This document shows positions 17,155 through 25,208 of a stretch of 64,000 nt of DNA, one piece after another (the first letter of the stretch is position 1; every line of letters starts with the position of its first letter). The notes under the pieces are model-generated. The model saw nothing but the letters and a program-made list of their open reading frames with translations, was not told the origin of the DNA and did no database searches. The position numbers and the translations under genes are program-made. Source of the stretch: Hyphomicrobiales bacterium (GTDB lineage Bacteria > Pseudomonadota > Alphaproteobacteria > Rhizobiales > Rhizobiaceae); the NCBI GenBank assembly GCA_900471515.1, contig UCFC01000004.1, positions 202,855 to 266,854 of the forward strand. Direction: 5' to 3'.

Positions 17155-20100
17155 ATGCATCTGCTTCTCGCCCAGCAGGGAACGATCAGCGACGGGGACG
17201 AGGCGATCGACCTCGGCCAGTCGCCGGGCGATATCCTGTTCCTGTCGGCCGCCGATACCGAGCTTGCGGCGGTTGCCGCGGCGCATGGCGGCGCGGCGGG
17301 CTATTCCCTGCGGCTTGCGAGCCTGATGAGCCTGAAACATCCGATGTCGGTCGATACCTATGTGGAACGCACGGCGCGGCATGCGAAACTCATCATCGTG
17401 CGGGCGCTCGGCGGGGCGAGCTATTTTCACTATGCGCTGGAGGCACTGCATGCGGCCGCCGCACGCAGCGGCGCGCTGATTGCGGTGCTGCCGGGCGACA
17501 GCAAGCCGGATGCGGGGCTGACGCCGTTTTCGAATGTGGCGCTGGAGGATCTGAACGCGCTCTGGGCCTATCTGATCGAGGGCGGGGATGCCAATGCGCG
17601 GGGCTTTCTCGCCTATGCGGCGGCGATGCTCTCCGGCGAGGAGAAGCCGGCGCCGGCCGCGCCGCTGATGAAGGCGGGGATCTGGTGGCCGGGGCGGGGG
17701 CTGGTTGGGGTTGAGGAGTGGAAGGAGTTTGCCGGTTCGGTCTTCGCCCCAGCGGGGAGAAGATGCCCGACAGGGCAGATGAGGGGGGCGAGCGACGCAA
17801 GGAGTGAGCAACAGGAACACGATGCAGACGTTTGTGGGGTGGCCCCCTCATCCGACCCTTCGGGCCACCGACCGGGGTCGAGCCGCGGGTCTCGACCCGT
17901 CCTTCGGACCCCCGACGGGGAGAAGGGACGGTCGTTGCCCACCGTTGCCATCGCCTTCTATCGCGCCCTCGTGCAGAGCGGCGAAACCCGCCCCGTCGAA
18001 GCCCTGATCGAAGCCTTGCAAGCACAAGGGCTGCGGCCGCTGCCGGTCTTTGCCTACAGCCTCAAGGACCCCGTCTCCAAAGGTATCCTCGAATCCATCT
18101 TCGACGAGCTCAAACCCGACGTCGTCATCAACACGACAGGCTTTGCCGTTTCCGCCCCCGGCGCCGATCGCGAGCCGACGGTGCTGGAGGCCAACGACGC
18201 CGTCGTGCTGCAGGCGATCTTTTCCGCCTCGTCGCGGGAGGCCTGGGCGGCCTCGTCGCAGGGGCTGTCGGCCCGCGATCTCGGCATGAATGTGGCACTG
18301 CCGGAGGTGGATGGCCGTGTCCTGTCGCGCGCCGTCTCCTTCAAGGCCGCCGCCCGCTACGATGCTGATGTCGAGGCCAATATCGTTTCCAGCGAGCCGG
18401 ATGGTGGGCGCATGGCCTATGTCGCGGCCCTTGCCGCCAACTGGGCGCGGCTGCGGCAGCGGCCGGTTTCGGAGCGGCGCGTCGCGCTTGTCATGGCGAA
18501 CTATCCGAACCGGGACGGACGGCTCGGCAACGGCGTCGGGCTCGATACGCCGGCCGGGACGATCGAGGTGATGCGGGCGATGGCGCAGGCGGGTTATCCG
18601 CTTGCCGATATTCCCGCCGATGGCGACGCGCTGATGCGGCACCTGATGGCGGGGCCGACCAATTCCGGTTTCGACGGCAAGGTGGTGCGCGAGACGCTTT
18701 CCTTGAGTCGATACAAGGGCTTCCTTGCCTCTCTTCCCAATCAGATTCAGGATGAGGTGACGGCGCGCTGGGGTGATCCGGAGGCCGATCCCTATCTGCG
18801 TGACGGTGCTTTCGCGCTGCCATTCGCGCGTTTCGGCGGGCTGCTTGTCGGCATCCAGCCGGCGCGCGGCTACAATATCGACCCGAAGGAAAGCTATCAT
18901 TCGCCGGATCTCGTGCCGCCGCACGGCTATTTCGCCTTCTATGCCTTCCTGCGCGAAGAGTTCGGCGCCGATGCGATCATTCACATGGGCAAACACGGCA
19001 ATCTCGAATGGCTGCCGGGCAAGGCGCTGGCGCTGTCGGAAGCCTGCTACCCGGAGGCGATCCTCGGGCCGCTGCCGCATCTCTATCCCTTCATCGTCAA
19101 CGATCCCGGCGAGGGAACGCAGGCCAAGCGCCGCACGGCCGCCGTCATCATCGACCATCTGACGCCGCCGCTGACGCGGGCCGAGAGCTACGGGCCGCTG
19201 AAGGATCTGGAGGCGCTGGTGGATGAATATTACGAGGCTTCGGGTGGCGATCCCAGGCGTATCAGGCTCCTGTCGCGGCAGATCCTCGAGCTTGTCGCCG
19301 ATATCGGGCTCGACCGGGATGCGGGGATAACCAAGGGCGAGAGCGAAGGCGAGGCGCTGAAGAAGCTCGACGCCTATCTCTGCGATCTCAAGGAAATGCA
19401 GATCCGCGACGGGCTGCATGTGTTTGGCGTGTCGCCGCAGGGGCGGTTGCTGACGGATCTCACCGTGGCGCTGGCGCGGGTGCCGCGCGGGCTGGGCGAG
19501 GGCGGCGATGCGAGCCTGCAGCGGGCGATTGCGGGGGATGTGTTGCAAAACCCCTCCCCAACCCCTCCCTTGTGGGGAGGGGTTGGGGAGGGGGATTCCT
19601 TCGACCCACTCGATTGCGATATGGCCGCCGCCTGGGCCGGCCCGCGCCCGGCAATTCTCGCCGAGATCACCGACGCTCCCTGGCGCACCAACGGTGACAC
19701 GGTCGAGCGCATCGAACTGCTCGCCGCCAAGCTCGTTTCCGGCGAACTCGCCTGTCCAAGCCTCTGGTCGCGAACCGGAGCCGTGCTCGACCAAATCGAA
19801 TCCCGCCTCAAGCCCTCCATCCTCGCCTGCGGCCCGGCTGAAATCGCCGGCCTGCTCCGCGGCCTCGACGGCCGTTTCGTCGCTCCCGGCCCATCCGGCG
19901 CGCCGACGCGCGGGCGGCCGGATGTGTTGCCGACGGGGCGGAATTTCTACTCGGTGGACAGCCGCGCGGTGCCGACGCCCGCCGCCTACGAACTCGGCAG
20001 GAAATCCGCCGAACTGCTGATCCGCCGTTACGTGCAGGATCACGGCGAATGGCCCGTCTCCTTCGGGCTGACGGCCTGGGGCACGTCGAACATGCGCACC

Positions 20101-21141
20101 GGCGGTGACGATATTGCTCAAGCCCTGGCGCTGATCGGCGTCAAGCCGGTCTGGGACATGGCCTCGCGGCGTGTCACCGGCTACGAGATCATTCCGCCGG
20201 CCATGCTGCGGCGGCCGCGGGTGGATGTGACATTGCGCATTTCCGGCTTCTTCCGTGATGCTTTTCCCGAGCAGATTGCGCTGTTCGACAAGGCGATCCG
20301 CGCGGTCGGCGCGCTGGAGGAGGATGCGGCCGACAACCCGATTGCCGGGCGCATGCGCGGCGAGGCGGCGCGGCTGACCGCTGCCGGGCTCGACGGGAAG
20401 GCGGCGGCCAGGCGGGCGGGCTACCGCGTCTTCGGCTCGAAGCCGGGGGCCTATGGCGCGGGCCTGCAGGCGCTGATCGACGAGAAGGGCTGGGAGCGGC
20501 GGGCCGATCTTGCCGAGGCCTATCTCGTCTGGGGCAGTTATGCCTATGGCGCGGGCGAGGAGGGGCAGGCCGAGCGCGGCCTCTTCGAGGAGCGGCTGCG
20601 CTCCGTTCAGGCCGTGGTGCAGAACCAGGACAATCGCGAGCACGACCTGCTCGACAGCGACGACTATTACCAGTTCGAGGGCGGCATGGCGGCGGCGGCG
20701 GAAGCGCTGGGCGGCACGCGGCCGGCGATCTACCACAACGACCATTCGCGGCCGGAAAAGCCCGTGATCCGCTCGCTGGAGGAGGAAATCGGGCGCGTGG
20801 TGCGCGGGCGCGTCGTCAATCCGAAATGGATCGAGGGCGTCATGCGCCACGGCTACAAGGGCGCTTTCGAGATATCGGCCACGGTCGATTATCTCTTTGC
20901 CTTCGCGGCGACGACGGGCGCTGTCGGCAACCACCATTTCGAGGCGGTCTACCGGGCCTTCGTCGCCGATCCCAGGGTGCGCGACTTCATGGAAGAGAAG
21001 AACCCGGCCGCCCTTTCCGAGATGAAGGAGCGGCTCATGGAGGCGATCGAGCGCGGGCTGTGGACGCCGCGCAGCAACTCGGCGCAATTTGATCTTACAG
21101 ACCTCAACGAAACCAGGAAAAGAGCAGGCAGCCAGCCATGA
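17155..21141 (+). CDS. cobN: Cobaltochelatase large subunit CobN, with two in-frame repeat insertions
   Basis: A 1328-residue subunit of the ATP-dependent cobaltochelatase that, with CobS and CobT, inserts Co2+ into hydrogenobyrinic acid a,c-diamide. CobN/Mg-chelatase family features run throughout, for example MGKHGNLEWLPGKALALSE and FGLTAWGTSNMRTGGDD. The protein is about 50 residues longer than Pseudomonas denitrificans CobN. Two segments do not look like CobN: residues about 196-260, coded by a palindromic repeat (17742-17933), and about 799-813, coded by a perfect hairpin (19551-19594). Both keep the frame open. The first directly follows GIWWPGRG and a short linker, before IAFYRALVQSGET. 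It overlaps cobO by four bases. CobS/CobT are not in the window. Confidence 0.95.
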   Translation: MHLLLAQQGTISDGDEAIDLGQSPGDILFLSAADTELAAVAAAHGGAAGYSLRLASLMSLKHPMSVDTYVERTARHAKLIIVRALGGASYFHYALEALHAAAARSGALIAVLPGDSKPDAGLTPFSNVALEDLNALWAYLIEGGDANARGFLAYAAAMLSGEEKPAPAAPLMKAGIWWPGRGLVGVEEWKEFAGSVFAPAGRRCPTGQMRGASDARSEQQEHDADVCGVAPSSDPSGHRPGSSRGSRPVLRTPDGEKGRSLPTVAIAFYRALVQSGETRPVEALIEALQAQGLRPLPVFAYSLKDPVSKGILESIFDELKPDVVINTTGFAVSAPGADREPTVLEANDAVVLQAIFSASSREAWAASSQGLSARDLGMNVALPEVDGRVLSRAVSFKAAARYDADVEANIVSSEPDGGRMAYVAALAANWARLRQRPVSERRVALVMANYPNRDGRLGNGVGLDTPAGTIEVMRAMAQAGYPLADIPADGDALMRHLMAGPTNSGFDGKVVRETLSLSRYKGFLASLPNQIQDEVTARWGDPEADPYLRDGAFALPFARFGGLLVGIQPARGYNIDPKESYHSPDLVPPHGYFAFYAFLREEFGADAIIHMGKHGNLEWLPGKALALSEACYPEAILGPLPHLYPFIVNDPGEGTQAKRRTAAVIIDHLTPPLTRAESYGPLKDLEALVDEYYEASGGDPRRIRLLSRQILELVADIGLDRDAGITKGESEGEALKKLDAYLCDLKEMQIRDGLHVFGVSPQGRLLTDLTVALARVPRGLGEGGDASLQRAIAGDVLQNPSPTPPLWGGVGEGDSFDPLDCDMAAAWAGPRPAILAEITDAPWRTNGDTVERIELLAAKLVSGELACPSLWSRTGAVLDQIESRLKPSILACGPAEIAGLLRGLDGRFVAPGPSGAPTRGRPDVLPTGRNFYSVDSRAVPTPAAYELGRKSAELLIRRYVQDHGEWPVSFGLTAWGTSNMRTGGDDIAQALALIGVKPVWDMASRRVTGYEIIPPAMLRRPRVDVTLRISGFFRDAFPEQIALFDKAIRAVGALEEDAADNPIAGRMRGEAARLTAAGLDGKAAARRAGYRVFGSKPGAYGAGLQALIDEKGWERRADLAEAYLVWGSYAYGAGEEGQAERGLFEERLRSVQAVVQNQDNREHDLLDSDDYYQFEGGMAAAAEALGGTRPAIYHNDHSRPEKPVIRSLEEEIGRVVRGRVVNPKWIEGVMRHGYKGAFEISATVDYLFAFAATTGAVGNHHFEAVYRAFVADPRVRDFMEEKNPAALSEMKERLMEAIERGLWTPRSNSAQFDLTDLNETRKRAGSQP
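17742..17933. repeat. Palindromic repeat inserted in frame in cobN (first)
   Basis: The block starts with the hairpin CTTCGCCCC-AGC-GGGGAGAAG (17742-17762) and ends with CGACGGGGAGAAGGGACGG. Inside are complementary runs TGAGGGGGG and CCCCCTCATCC. The same starting hairpin, CTTCTCCCC-GGC-GGGGAGAAG, occurs in the intergenic space at 60132-60152. The block encodes about 64 residues of Arg/Gly/Ser/Pro-rich sequence without a stop codon. Confidence 0.75.
19551..19594. repeat. Palindromic repeat inserted in frame in cobN (second)
   Basis: CCCCTCCCCAACCCCTCCC is followed by TTGT and then GGGGAGGGGTTGGGGAGGGG, a near-perfect hairpin. This sequence type is a common intergenic palindrome in rhizobia. 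It is read in frame as NPSPTPPLWGGVGEG, which does not resemble CobN. Confidence 0.75.
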
Positions 21142-21770
21142 GCGAAGAGCCGGTAGACTCCACCGAAAAGGACGACGCCCGTCACAACGAGAAGATGGCG
21201 AAGAAGAAGGCCGCGCGTGACAAGATCATGGCGACCAAGACGGACGAGAAGGGGCTCGTCATCGTCCATACCGGCAAGGGCAAGGGCAAGTCGTCTGCCG
21301 CCTTCGGCATGATCTTCCGCCACATCGCCCACGGCAAGCCATCGGCCGTCGTGCAGTTCATCAAGGGCGCGATGTGGACGGGCGAGCGCGACCTGATCGA
21401 GAAGCATTTCTCCGATGTCTGCCAGTTCTACACGATGGGCGAGGGCTTTACCTGGGAAACGCAGGACCGGGCGCGCGATGTGGCGGCGGCCGCCGCCGCC
21501 TGGGAAAAGGCCAAGGAACTGATCCGCGACGAGCGCAATTCCATGGTGCTGCTCGACGAGATCAATATCGCGCTGCGCTACGACTATCTCGATATCAACG
21601 AGGTGGTGGAATTCCTGAAGACCGAGAAGCCCTACATGACGCATGTCGTGCTGACGGGGCGCAACGCCAAGGACGAGCTGATCGAGATCGCCGATCTCGT
21701 GACCGAGATGGAGCTCGTCAAACATCCCTTCCGTTCCGGCATCAAGGGGCAGCCGGGCGTGGAGTTCTAG
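21138..21770 (+). CDS. cobO: Cob(I)yrinic acid a,c-diamide adenosyltransferase
   Basis: A 210-residue CobA/CobO/BtuR-family enzyme that forms the Co-adenosyl bond on corrinoids with ATP. After a basic N-terminal extension (residues 1-35), the P-loop is HTGKGKGKSSAAFG at residues 44-57. Later landmarks are VVQFIKGAMWTGER and MVLLDEINIALRYDY, both typical of the family. The ATG overlaps the cobN stop (ATGA), indicating translational coupling. The stop shares the bases CTAG with the convergent XRE gene. Last gene of the riboswitch operon. Confidence 0.95.
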   Translation: MSEEPVDSTEKDDARHNEKMAKKKAARDKIMATKTDEKGLVIVHTGKGKGKSSAAFGMIFRHIAHGKPSAVVQFIKGAMWTGERDLIEKHFSDVCQFYTMGEGFTWETQDRARDVAAAAAAWEKAKELIRDERNSMVLLDEINIALRYDYLDINEVVEFLKTEKPYMTHVVLTGRNAKDELIEIADLVTEMELVKHPFRSGIKGQPGVEF

Positions 21771-22561
21771 TTCAGCGACAGGCTGCGCAGGACCGCCGCC
21801 GTTTCCTCATCGGCCGGGAAGAGCGTTTCGATGGCGAGTTCCGACAGGGTGATGTCGACAGGCGTGCCGAAGACGGTCGTGGTCGAGATGAAGGAGAGCA
21901 GGCCGGCTTTGGTCGAAAGCTGCAGGGGAACGGCGATGCCGGCAAAGTCGGCGTGCGGTTCGGCCGCGTCTTCGGGGGCGGGGTAGGAGAGCAGGTCTTT
22001 CAGCAGCTTTTCCAGAACGGGATCGCCCGAGACCGAAATCTGCTGGCGCAGCCGGTCGAGAAGGTGGGCGCGCCATTCGGCGAAGTTGGCGATATGCTGC
22101 GCCATGCCCCGCGGATGCAGGCTGAGGCGCAGCACGTTGACGGGTGGCTCCAGCAAGGCCGGATCGGCAACGGTTTCGAGCAGCGGCGCCAGGGCGGCGT
22201 TGGCGGCGATCAGCGTCCAGTGGCGGTCGATGGCGATGGCGGGGTAGGGCTCGTGTCCCTTCAGAATCCGGTCGATGGCGCGGCGCGCGGGAAGAAGGGC
22301 GGGATCGTCCAGCCTGCGCTCGGCAAAGACGGGGGCGTAACCGGCCGCCAGCAGCAGCGGATTGCGGTCACGCAGGGGAACGCCGAGGCGTTCGGCCAGA
22401 TGCAGCAGCATTTCGCGGCTCGGGGTCGAACGCCCGCTCTCGATGAAGCTCAGGTGCCGTTGCGAAATATCGGCCTCCAGCGCGAGGTCCAGCTGGCTCA
22501 TGCGGCGGCGCTGGCGCCATTCGCGCAGGTGGTCTCCGAGAGAGCGGGCGGTCGGGTTCAT
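21767..22561 (-). CDS. XRE-family regulator with MmyB-like C-terminal domain
   Basis: A 264-residue protein. Residues 8-65 form an XRE helix-turn-helix (LREWRQRRRMSQLDLALEAD...RHLSFIESGRSTPS). The rest is an MmyB-like ligand-binding domain (PAS-related), as in many short-chain-metabolite or fatty-acid responsive regulators. It is co-transcribed with the NTF2-like gene upstream: that gene's TGA shares one base with this ATG (TGATG). The likely operator is the palindrome at 22999-23015. Confidence 0.88.
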   Translation of the reverse strand: MNPTARSLGDHLREWRQRRRMSQLDLALEADISQRHLSFIESGRSTPSREMLLHLAERLGVPLRDRNPLLLAAGYAPVFAERRLDDPALLPARRAIDRILKGHEPYPAIAIDRHWTLIAANAALAPLLETVADPALLEPPVNVLRLSLHPRGMAQHIANFAEWRAHLLDRLRQQISVSGDPVLEKLLKDLLSYPAPEDAAEPHADFAGIAVPLQLSTKAGLLSFISTTTVFGTPVDITLSELAIETLFPADEETAAVLRSLSLN

Positions 22562-22926
22562 CAGGCGGCTTCCGGCAGCTGATCGATGAAGCCGCGGACG
22601 GATTTCAGCTTGCCGTCTTCGAGCTCGGCAAAATCCGTGCCCTTGATCAGCGCTTCGCCATTCTCGGGGCCGAGACCCCAGGAGAAGCGCAGGTTGTTGC
22701 CGTAGCCGTCGGCCGTGCCGATCAGTTCGAAGCGGAAACCGGGGAAGCGGCTCTGGACGGCCTCGACCAGCGAATTGATCTGCTCATGGCCTTCGCCGCG
22801 CATCAGCGGGTCGGTATAGGTTGCGGCCTCCGTCCAGCTTTCGGCGATCAGAGCGCGGCGGCGGGCGGCATCCGTTTCGTTCCAGATGGCGAGGTAGCGC
22901 TCGGCTTTGGTCTTTGCGTCGGTCAT
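22561..22926 (-). CDS. SnoaL/NTF2-like protein
   Basis: A 121-residue NTF2-fold protein. It starts MTDAKTKAERYLAIWNETDA and continues with EAATYTDPLMRGEGHEQIN, the typical polyketide-cyclase-like (SnoaL) arrangement of an N-terminal helix pair and a conical barrel. The substrate is unknown. AAGGAGATGACAAG before ATG 22926 decides the start; an upstream Met at 22974 lacks a site. It is the first gene of a two-gene unit with the XRE regulator, so the pair may sense and process a small organic compound. Confidence 0.8.
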   Translation of the reverse strand: MTDAKTKAERYLAIWNETDAARRRALIAESWTEAATYTDPLMRGEGHEQINSLVEAVQSRFPGFRFELIGTADGYGNNLRFSWGLGPENGEALIKGTDFAELEDGKLKSVRGFIDQLPEAA

Positions 22927-22998
22927 CTTGTCATCTCCTTTTGATCGCCTGTCACGTTCAGGCAGGGCGATCATCGGTCAAAGCGGTGCAGCCTATCA

Positions 22999-23015
22999 AT
23001 TACGCCTGACGTAAT
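22999..23015. promoter_or_regulatory. Perfect palindrome between divergent genes
   Basis: ATTACG-CCTGA-CGTAAT is a perfect inverted repeat in the 189-base gap between the NTF2-XRE unit and the isochorismatase gene. It is well placed to be the operator for the XRE regulator, acting on both promoters. This is inference from position and symmetry. Confidence 0.5.
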
Positions 23016-23115
23016 GGAAGCAGGATCAAATTCAGGTCTCGGCTTGGTGATTTGACAGGCGGGCGGGGAGTTCGGAGATTTGCCGCGACCCCTTTTGCCC
23101 GGAGGAGACCTGCCC

Positions 23116-23769
23116 ATGAAAGCCCGTTCCCGCAAAGCCTTGGCCGCATTCGCCATAACTATTTTCGGCGCCTCCGCCGCCCATGCGACCATTATCGACG
23201 ACTGGAATACGGTCAAGGCGCCGGCAGCGCCGCAGCTGAAGCCGGTTGATGTCGATACGTCCGATACGGCGCTGCTGCTCCTCGATTTCAACGGCGCGCA
23301 GGACCCGTCCAAGGGGCCGTGCAACACGAAGACCAAGCCGCGCTGCATCGCCTCGCTGCCGAAGGTGGCAAAGCTGACGGATGAGGCGCGCAAGAGCGGC
23401 GTGCCTGTGATCTACAGCATCACCGGCAATGCTGCGAAGGCCGATATTGCCGACGTGCTGGCGCCCGAGGCGGACGATCCGATCGTGCAGTCGGGCGCCA
23501 ACAAGTTCATCAACACGGATCTCGAAAAGATCCTCTCCGACAGGCACATCAAGACGGTGATCGTGACCGGCACGGCCTCGGAAGGTGCGGTGCTGAACAC
23601 GGCGGCCTATGCGGCGCTGAAGGGCATGAATGTCATCCTGCCAGTCGATGGCATGTCGTCGACCGATCCTTACGCCGAGCAATATGTCGCCTGGCATTTC
23701 GCCAATGCGCCGGGTGTCTCGGCCAAGACGGTGCTTACCGATATCGACGATATCAAGTTCGGGGATTAA
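23116..23769 (+). CDS. Exported isochorismatase-family hydrolase
   Basis: A 217-residue cysteine-hydrolase-fold protein preceded by a signal peptide (MKARSRKALAAFAITIFGASAAHA). The isochorismatase-like features are TALLLLDFNGAQ (Asp), the Lys region KSGVPVIYSI, and VTGTASEGAVLNTAAYAALKGM. At the usual nucleophile position, V-x-G-x-x-x-x-x-C-V, this protein has Ala-Ser rather than Cys, so catalysis is doubtful. GGAGGAGACCTGCCC precedes the ATG. It is divergent from the NTF2-XRE unit and convergent with the TauE gene, with stops sharing TTAA. Confidence 0.8.
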   Translation: MKARSRKALAAFAITIFGASAAHATIIDDWNTVKAPAAPQLKPVDVDTSDTALLLLDFNGAQDPSKGPCNTKTKPRCIASLPKVAKLTDEARKSGVPVIYSITGNAAKADIADVLAPEADDPIVQSGANKFINTDLEKILSDRHIKTVIVTGTASEGAVLNTAAYAALKGMNVILPVDGMSSTDPYAEQYVAWHFANAPGVSAKTVLTDIDDIKFGD

Positions 23770-24551
23770 CCGCCAAGCCAGACACGCAGCGGGTTTGCCG
23801 GGTCGGCCAGAAGCTTGATCGCGAAGGCGATGCAGACGACGACCAGCAGCGGCTTGATGAGCCTGGCGCCGATGCGCATGGCAAGCCGCGAGCCGAGCTG
23901 GGCGCCGAGAAACTGGCAGGCGCCCATCAGCAGGCCGATCTTCCAGAGTGTGGCGCCGAAGCTTGCGAAGACGACCAGCGCGCCGAAATTCGAGCCGAGA
24001 TTGAGAAGCTTGGTGTGGGCGGTCGCCTTCAGCATGCCGAAGCCGGCGAGGGTGACGAAGGCCAGCATGAAGAAGGAGCCGGTGCCGGGGCCGAAGACGC
24101 CGTCGTAGAAGCCGATGACCGGAACCAGCGTCAGCCCGAAGAGGAAGGGCGTCATGCGGCGGTGCGTGTCGGAATCGTTGAGGTTCGGCTTGACGGCGAA
24201 GAAGATGGCGATGGCCACCAAAAGCACCGGCATGACGGCCTGCAGCACCTGGCCGGGGACCAGCGTGGCGAGGGCGGCGCCCAGCGCGCCGCCCATGACG
24301 GCCATCAGCGCCATCGGCAACTGTTCGGAAAGCTTCACATGGCCCTTGCGGGCATAGGCGATGGTTGCCGAGGCCGCGCCGAAGAGGGACTGAACCTTGT
24401 TGGTGCCGAGCGTCTGCAGCGGCGGGATGCCTGATATCAGCATGGCGGGAACGGTGATGAGGCCGCCGCCGCCGGCGATGGAATCGACGAAACCGGCAAA
24501 GAAGGCGGCCGCGCAGAGCAGCAGAAGCAGGTGGATGGCAATGTCAGGCAC
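23766..24551 (-). CDS. TauE/SafE-family membrane permease
   Basis: A 261-residue integral membrane protein with seven to eight hydrophobic segments. The family repeat with a conserved Gly-rich motif is visible as FVDSIAGGGGLITVPAML, and the second half-repeat as GFYDGVFGPGTGSFFML. TauE/SafE proteins export sulfite, sulfoacetate or related organic anions. The GTG start at 24551 follows GGAAGTGCCTC. It is divergent from cobE, 114 bases apart. The substrate is unknown; no sulfonate genes are adjacent. Confidence 0.88.
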   Translation of the reverse strand: MPDIAIHLLLLLCAAAFFAGFVDSIAGGGGLITVPAMLISGIPPLQTLGTNKVQSLFGAASATIAYARKGHVKLSEQLPMALMAVMGGALGAALATLVPGQVLQAVMPVLLVAIAIFFAVKPNLNDSDTHRRMTPFLFGLTLVPVIGFYDGVFGPGTGSFFMLAFVTLAGFGMLKATAHTKLLNLGSNFGALVVFASFGATLWKIGLLMGACQFLGAQLGSRLAMRIGARLIKPLLVVVCIAFAIKLLADPANPLRVWLGG

Positions 24552-24665
24552 GAGGCACTTCCGGGGAGGGTATTCTTGGACGGGCTTTCGGGCGGCCTTG
24601 TTGCATTTCCGGCCTCAAGCTGCAATGGCTCGGCGCACGCAATGAGGCGCAATCGGCTGACGGGA

Positions 24666-25085
24666 ATGGGCGAAATCATCATCGACGCGGCAAGGCGGCA
24701 TGTGCTCGGGCTCGGTTGCGAGCGCGGGACGCCCGATCGCGAGGTGATGGCGCTTGCGACGGACGCGCTTGACAGGGCCGGGATCGACGGGGCGCAGCTT
24801 GCCGCCGTGGCCTCGATCGACAGCCGCAGCGAGGAGGCGGCGATCCTTGCCGTTGCCGCGCATTTTTCCGTGCCGGCCCTGTTCTTCGGCGCGGCGCGGC
24901 TGGAGGAAGAGACGCCGCGGCTCCAAAACCCGTCCAGGATCGTCTTTGCCCGTGTCGGCTGCCACGGCGTGGCGGAAGCGGCGGCGCTTGCGGCGCTCGG
25001 CGAGGAGGCGCAGCTGATCCTCGGCAAGATCAAATCTGCCCATGCGACAGCGGCCGTCGCCCGGATCGGGTTGCACAAAGCCTGA
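24666..25085 (+). CDS. cobE: CobE (CbiG C-terminal-like) cobalamin biosynthesis protein
   Basis: A 139-residue protein equivalent to the C-terminal domain of CbiG. It begins with VLGLGCERGTPDREVMALA and contains AAVASIDSRSEEAAI and the Gly-His segment VGCHGVAEAAAL. CobE is required in the aerobic cobalamin pathway, but its exact reaction is not settled. In other rhizobia it lies among cobG-M genes, which are missing here. The start is uncertain: Met codons exist at 24642 and 24666 and neither has a strong ribosome site; I chose 24666 because homologous sequence begins shortly after it. Confidence 0.85.
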   Translation: MGEIIIDAARRHVLGLGCERGTPDREVMALATDALDRAGIDGAQLAAVASIDSRSEEAAILAVAAHFSVPALFFGAARLEEETPRLQNPSRIVFARVGCHGVAEAAALAALGEEAQLILGKIKSAHATAAVARIGLHKA

Positions 25086-25208
25086 CGGGCGTTATGGTGG
25101 CGGCACTTCGCGGCGCCGTCCGGCTGCCGGCGATTCAATCTTGTTTCAACGCAAGGGCGGAGGCAAAGGCGCGACGCATTGCGCTGGAATTGCTTCTAGA
25201 GGATACAC

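Noticed and set aside
14731..17820. A 1029-codon open frame on the minus strand opposite cobP-cobW and the start of cobN
   Set aside because: It lies antisense to clearly functional genes, crosses the riboswitch and RIME-like repeat, and its translation has the Arg/Ala/Asp-rich look of GC-rich antisense frames. No domain is recognisable.
17742..17933. A frameshift or pseudogene explanation for cobN
   Set aside because: The frame is open without a stop from 17155 to 21141, and CobN-like sequence continues on both sides in the same frame.
17848..21087. A 1079-codon open frame on the minus strand opposite cobN
   Set aside because: Shadow of a high-GC gene; no ribosome site, no recognisable domain, and CobN on the other strand is certain.
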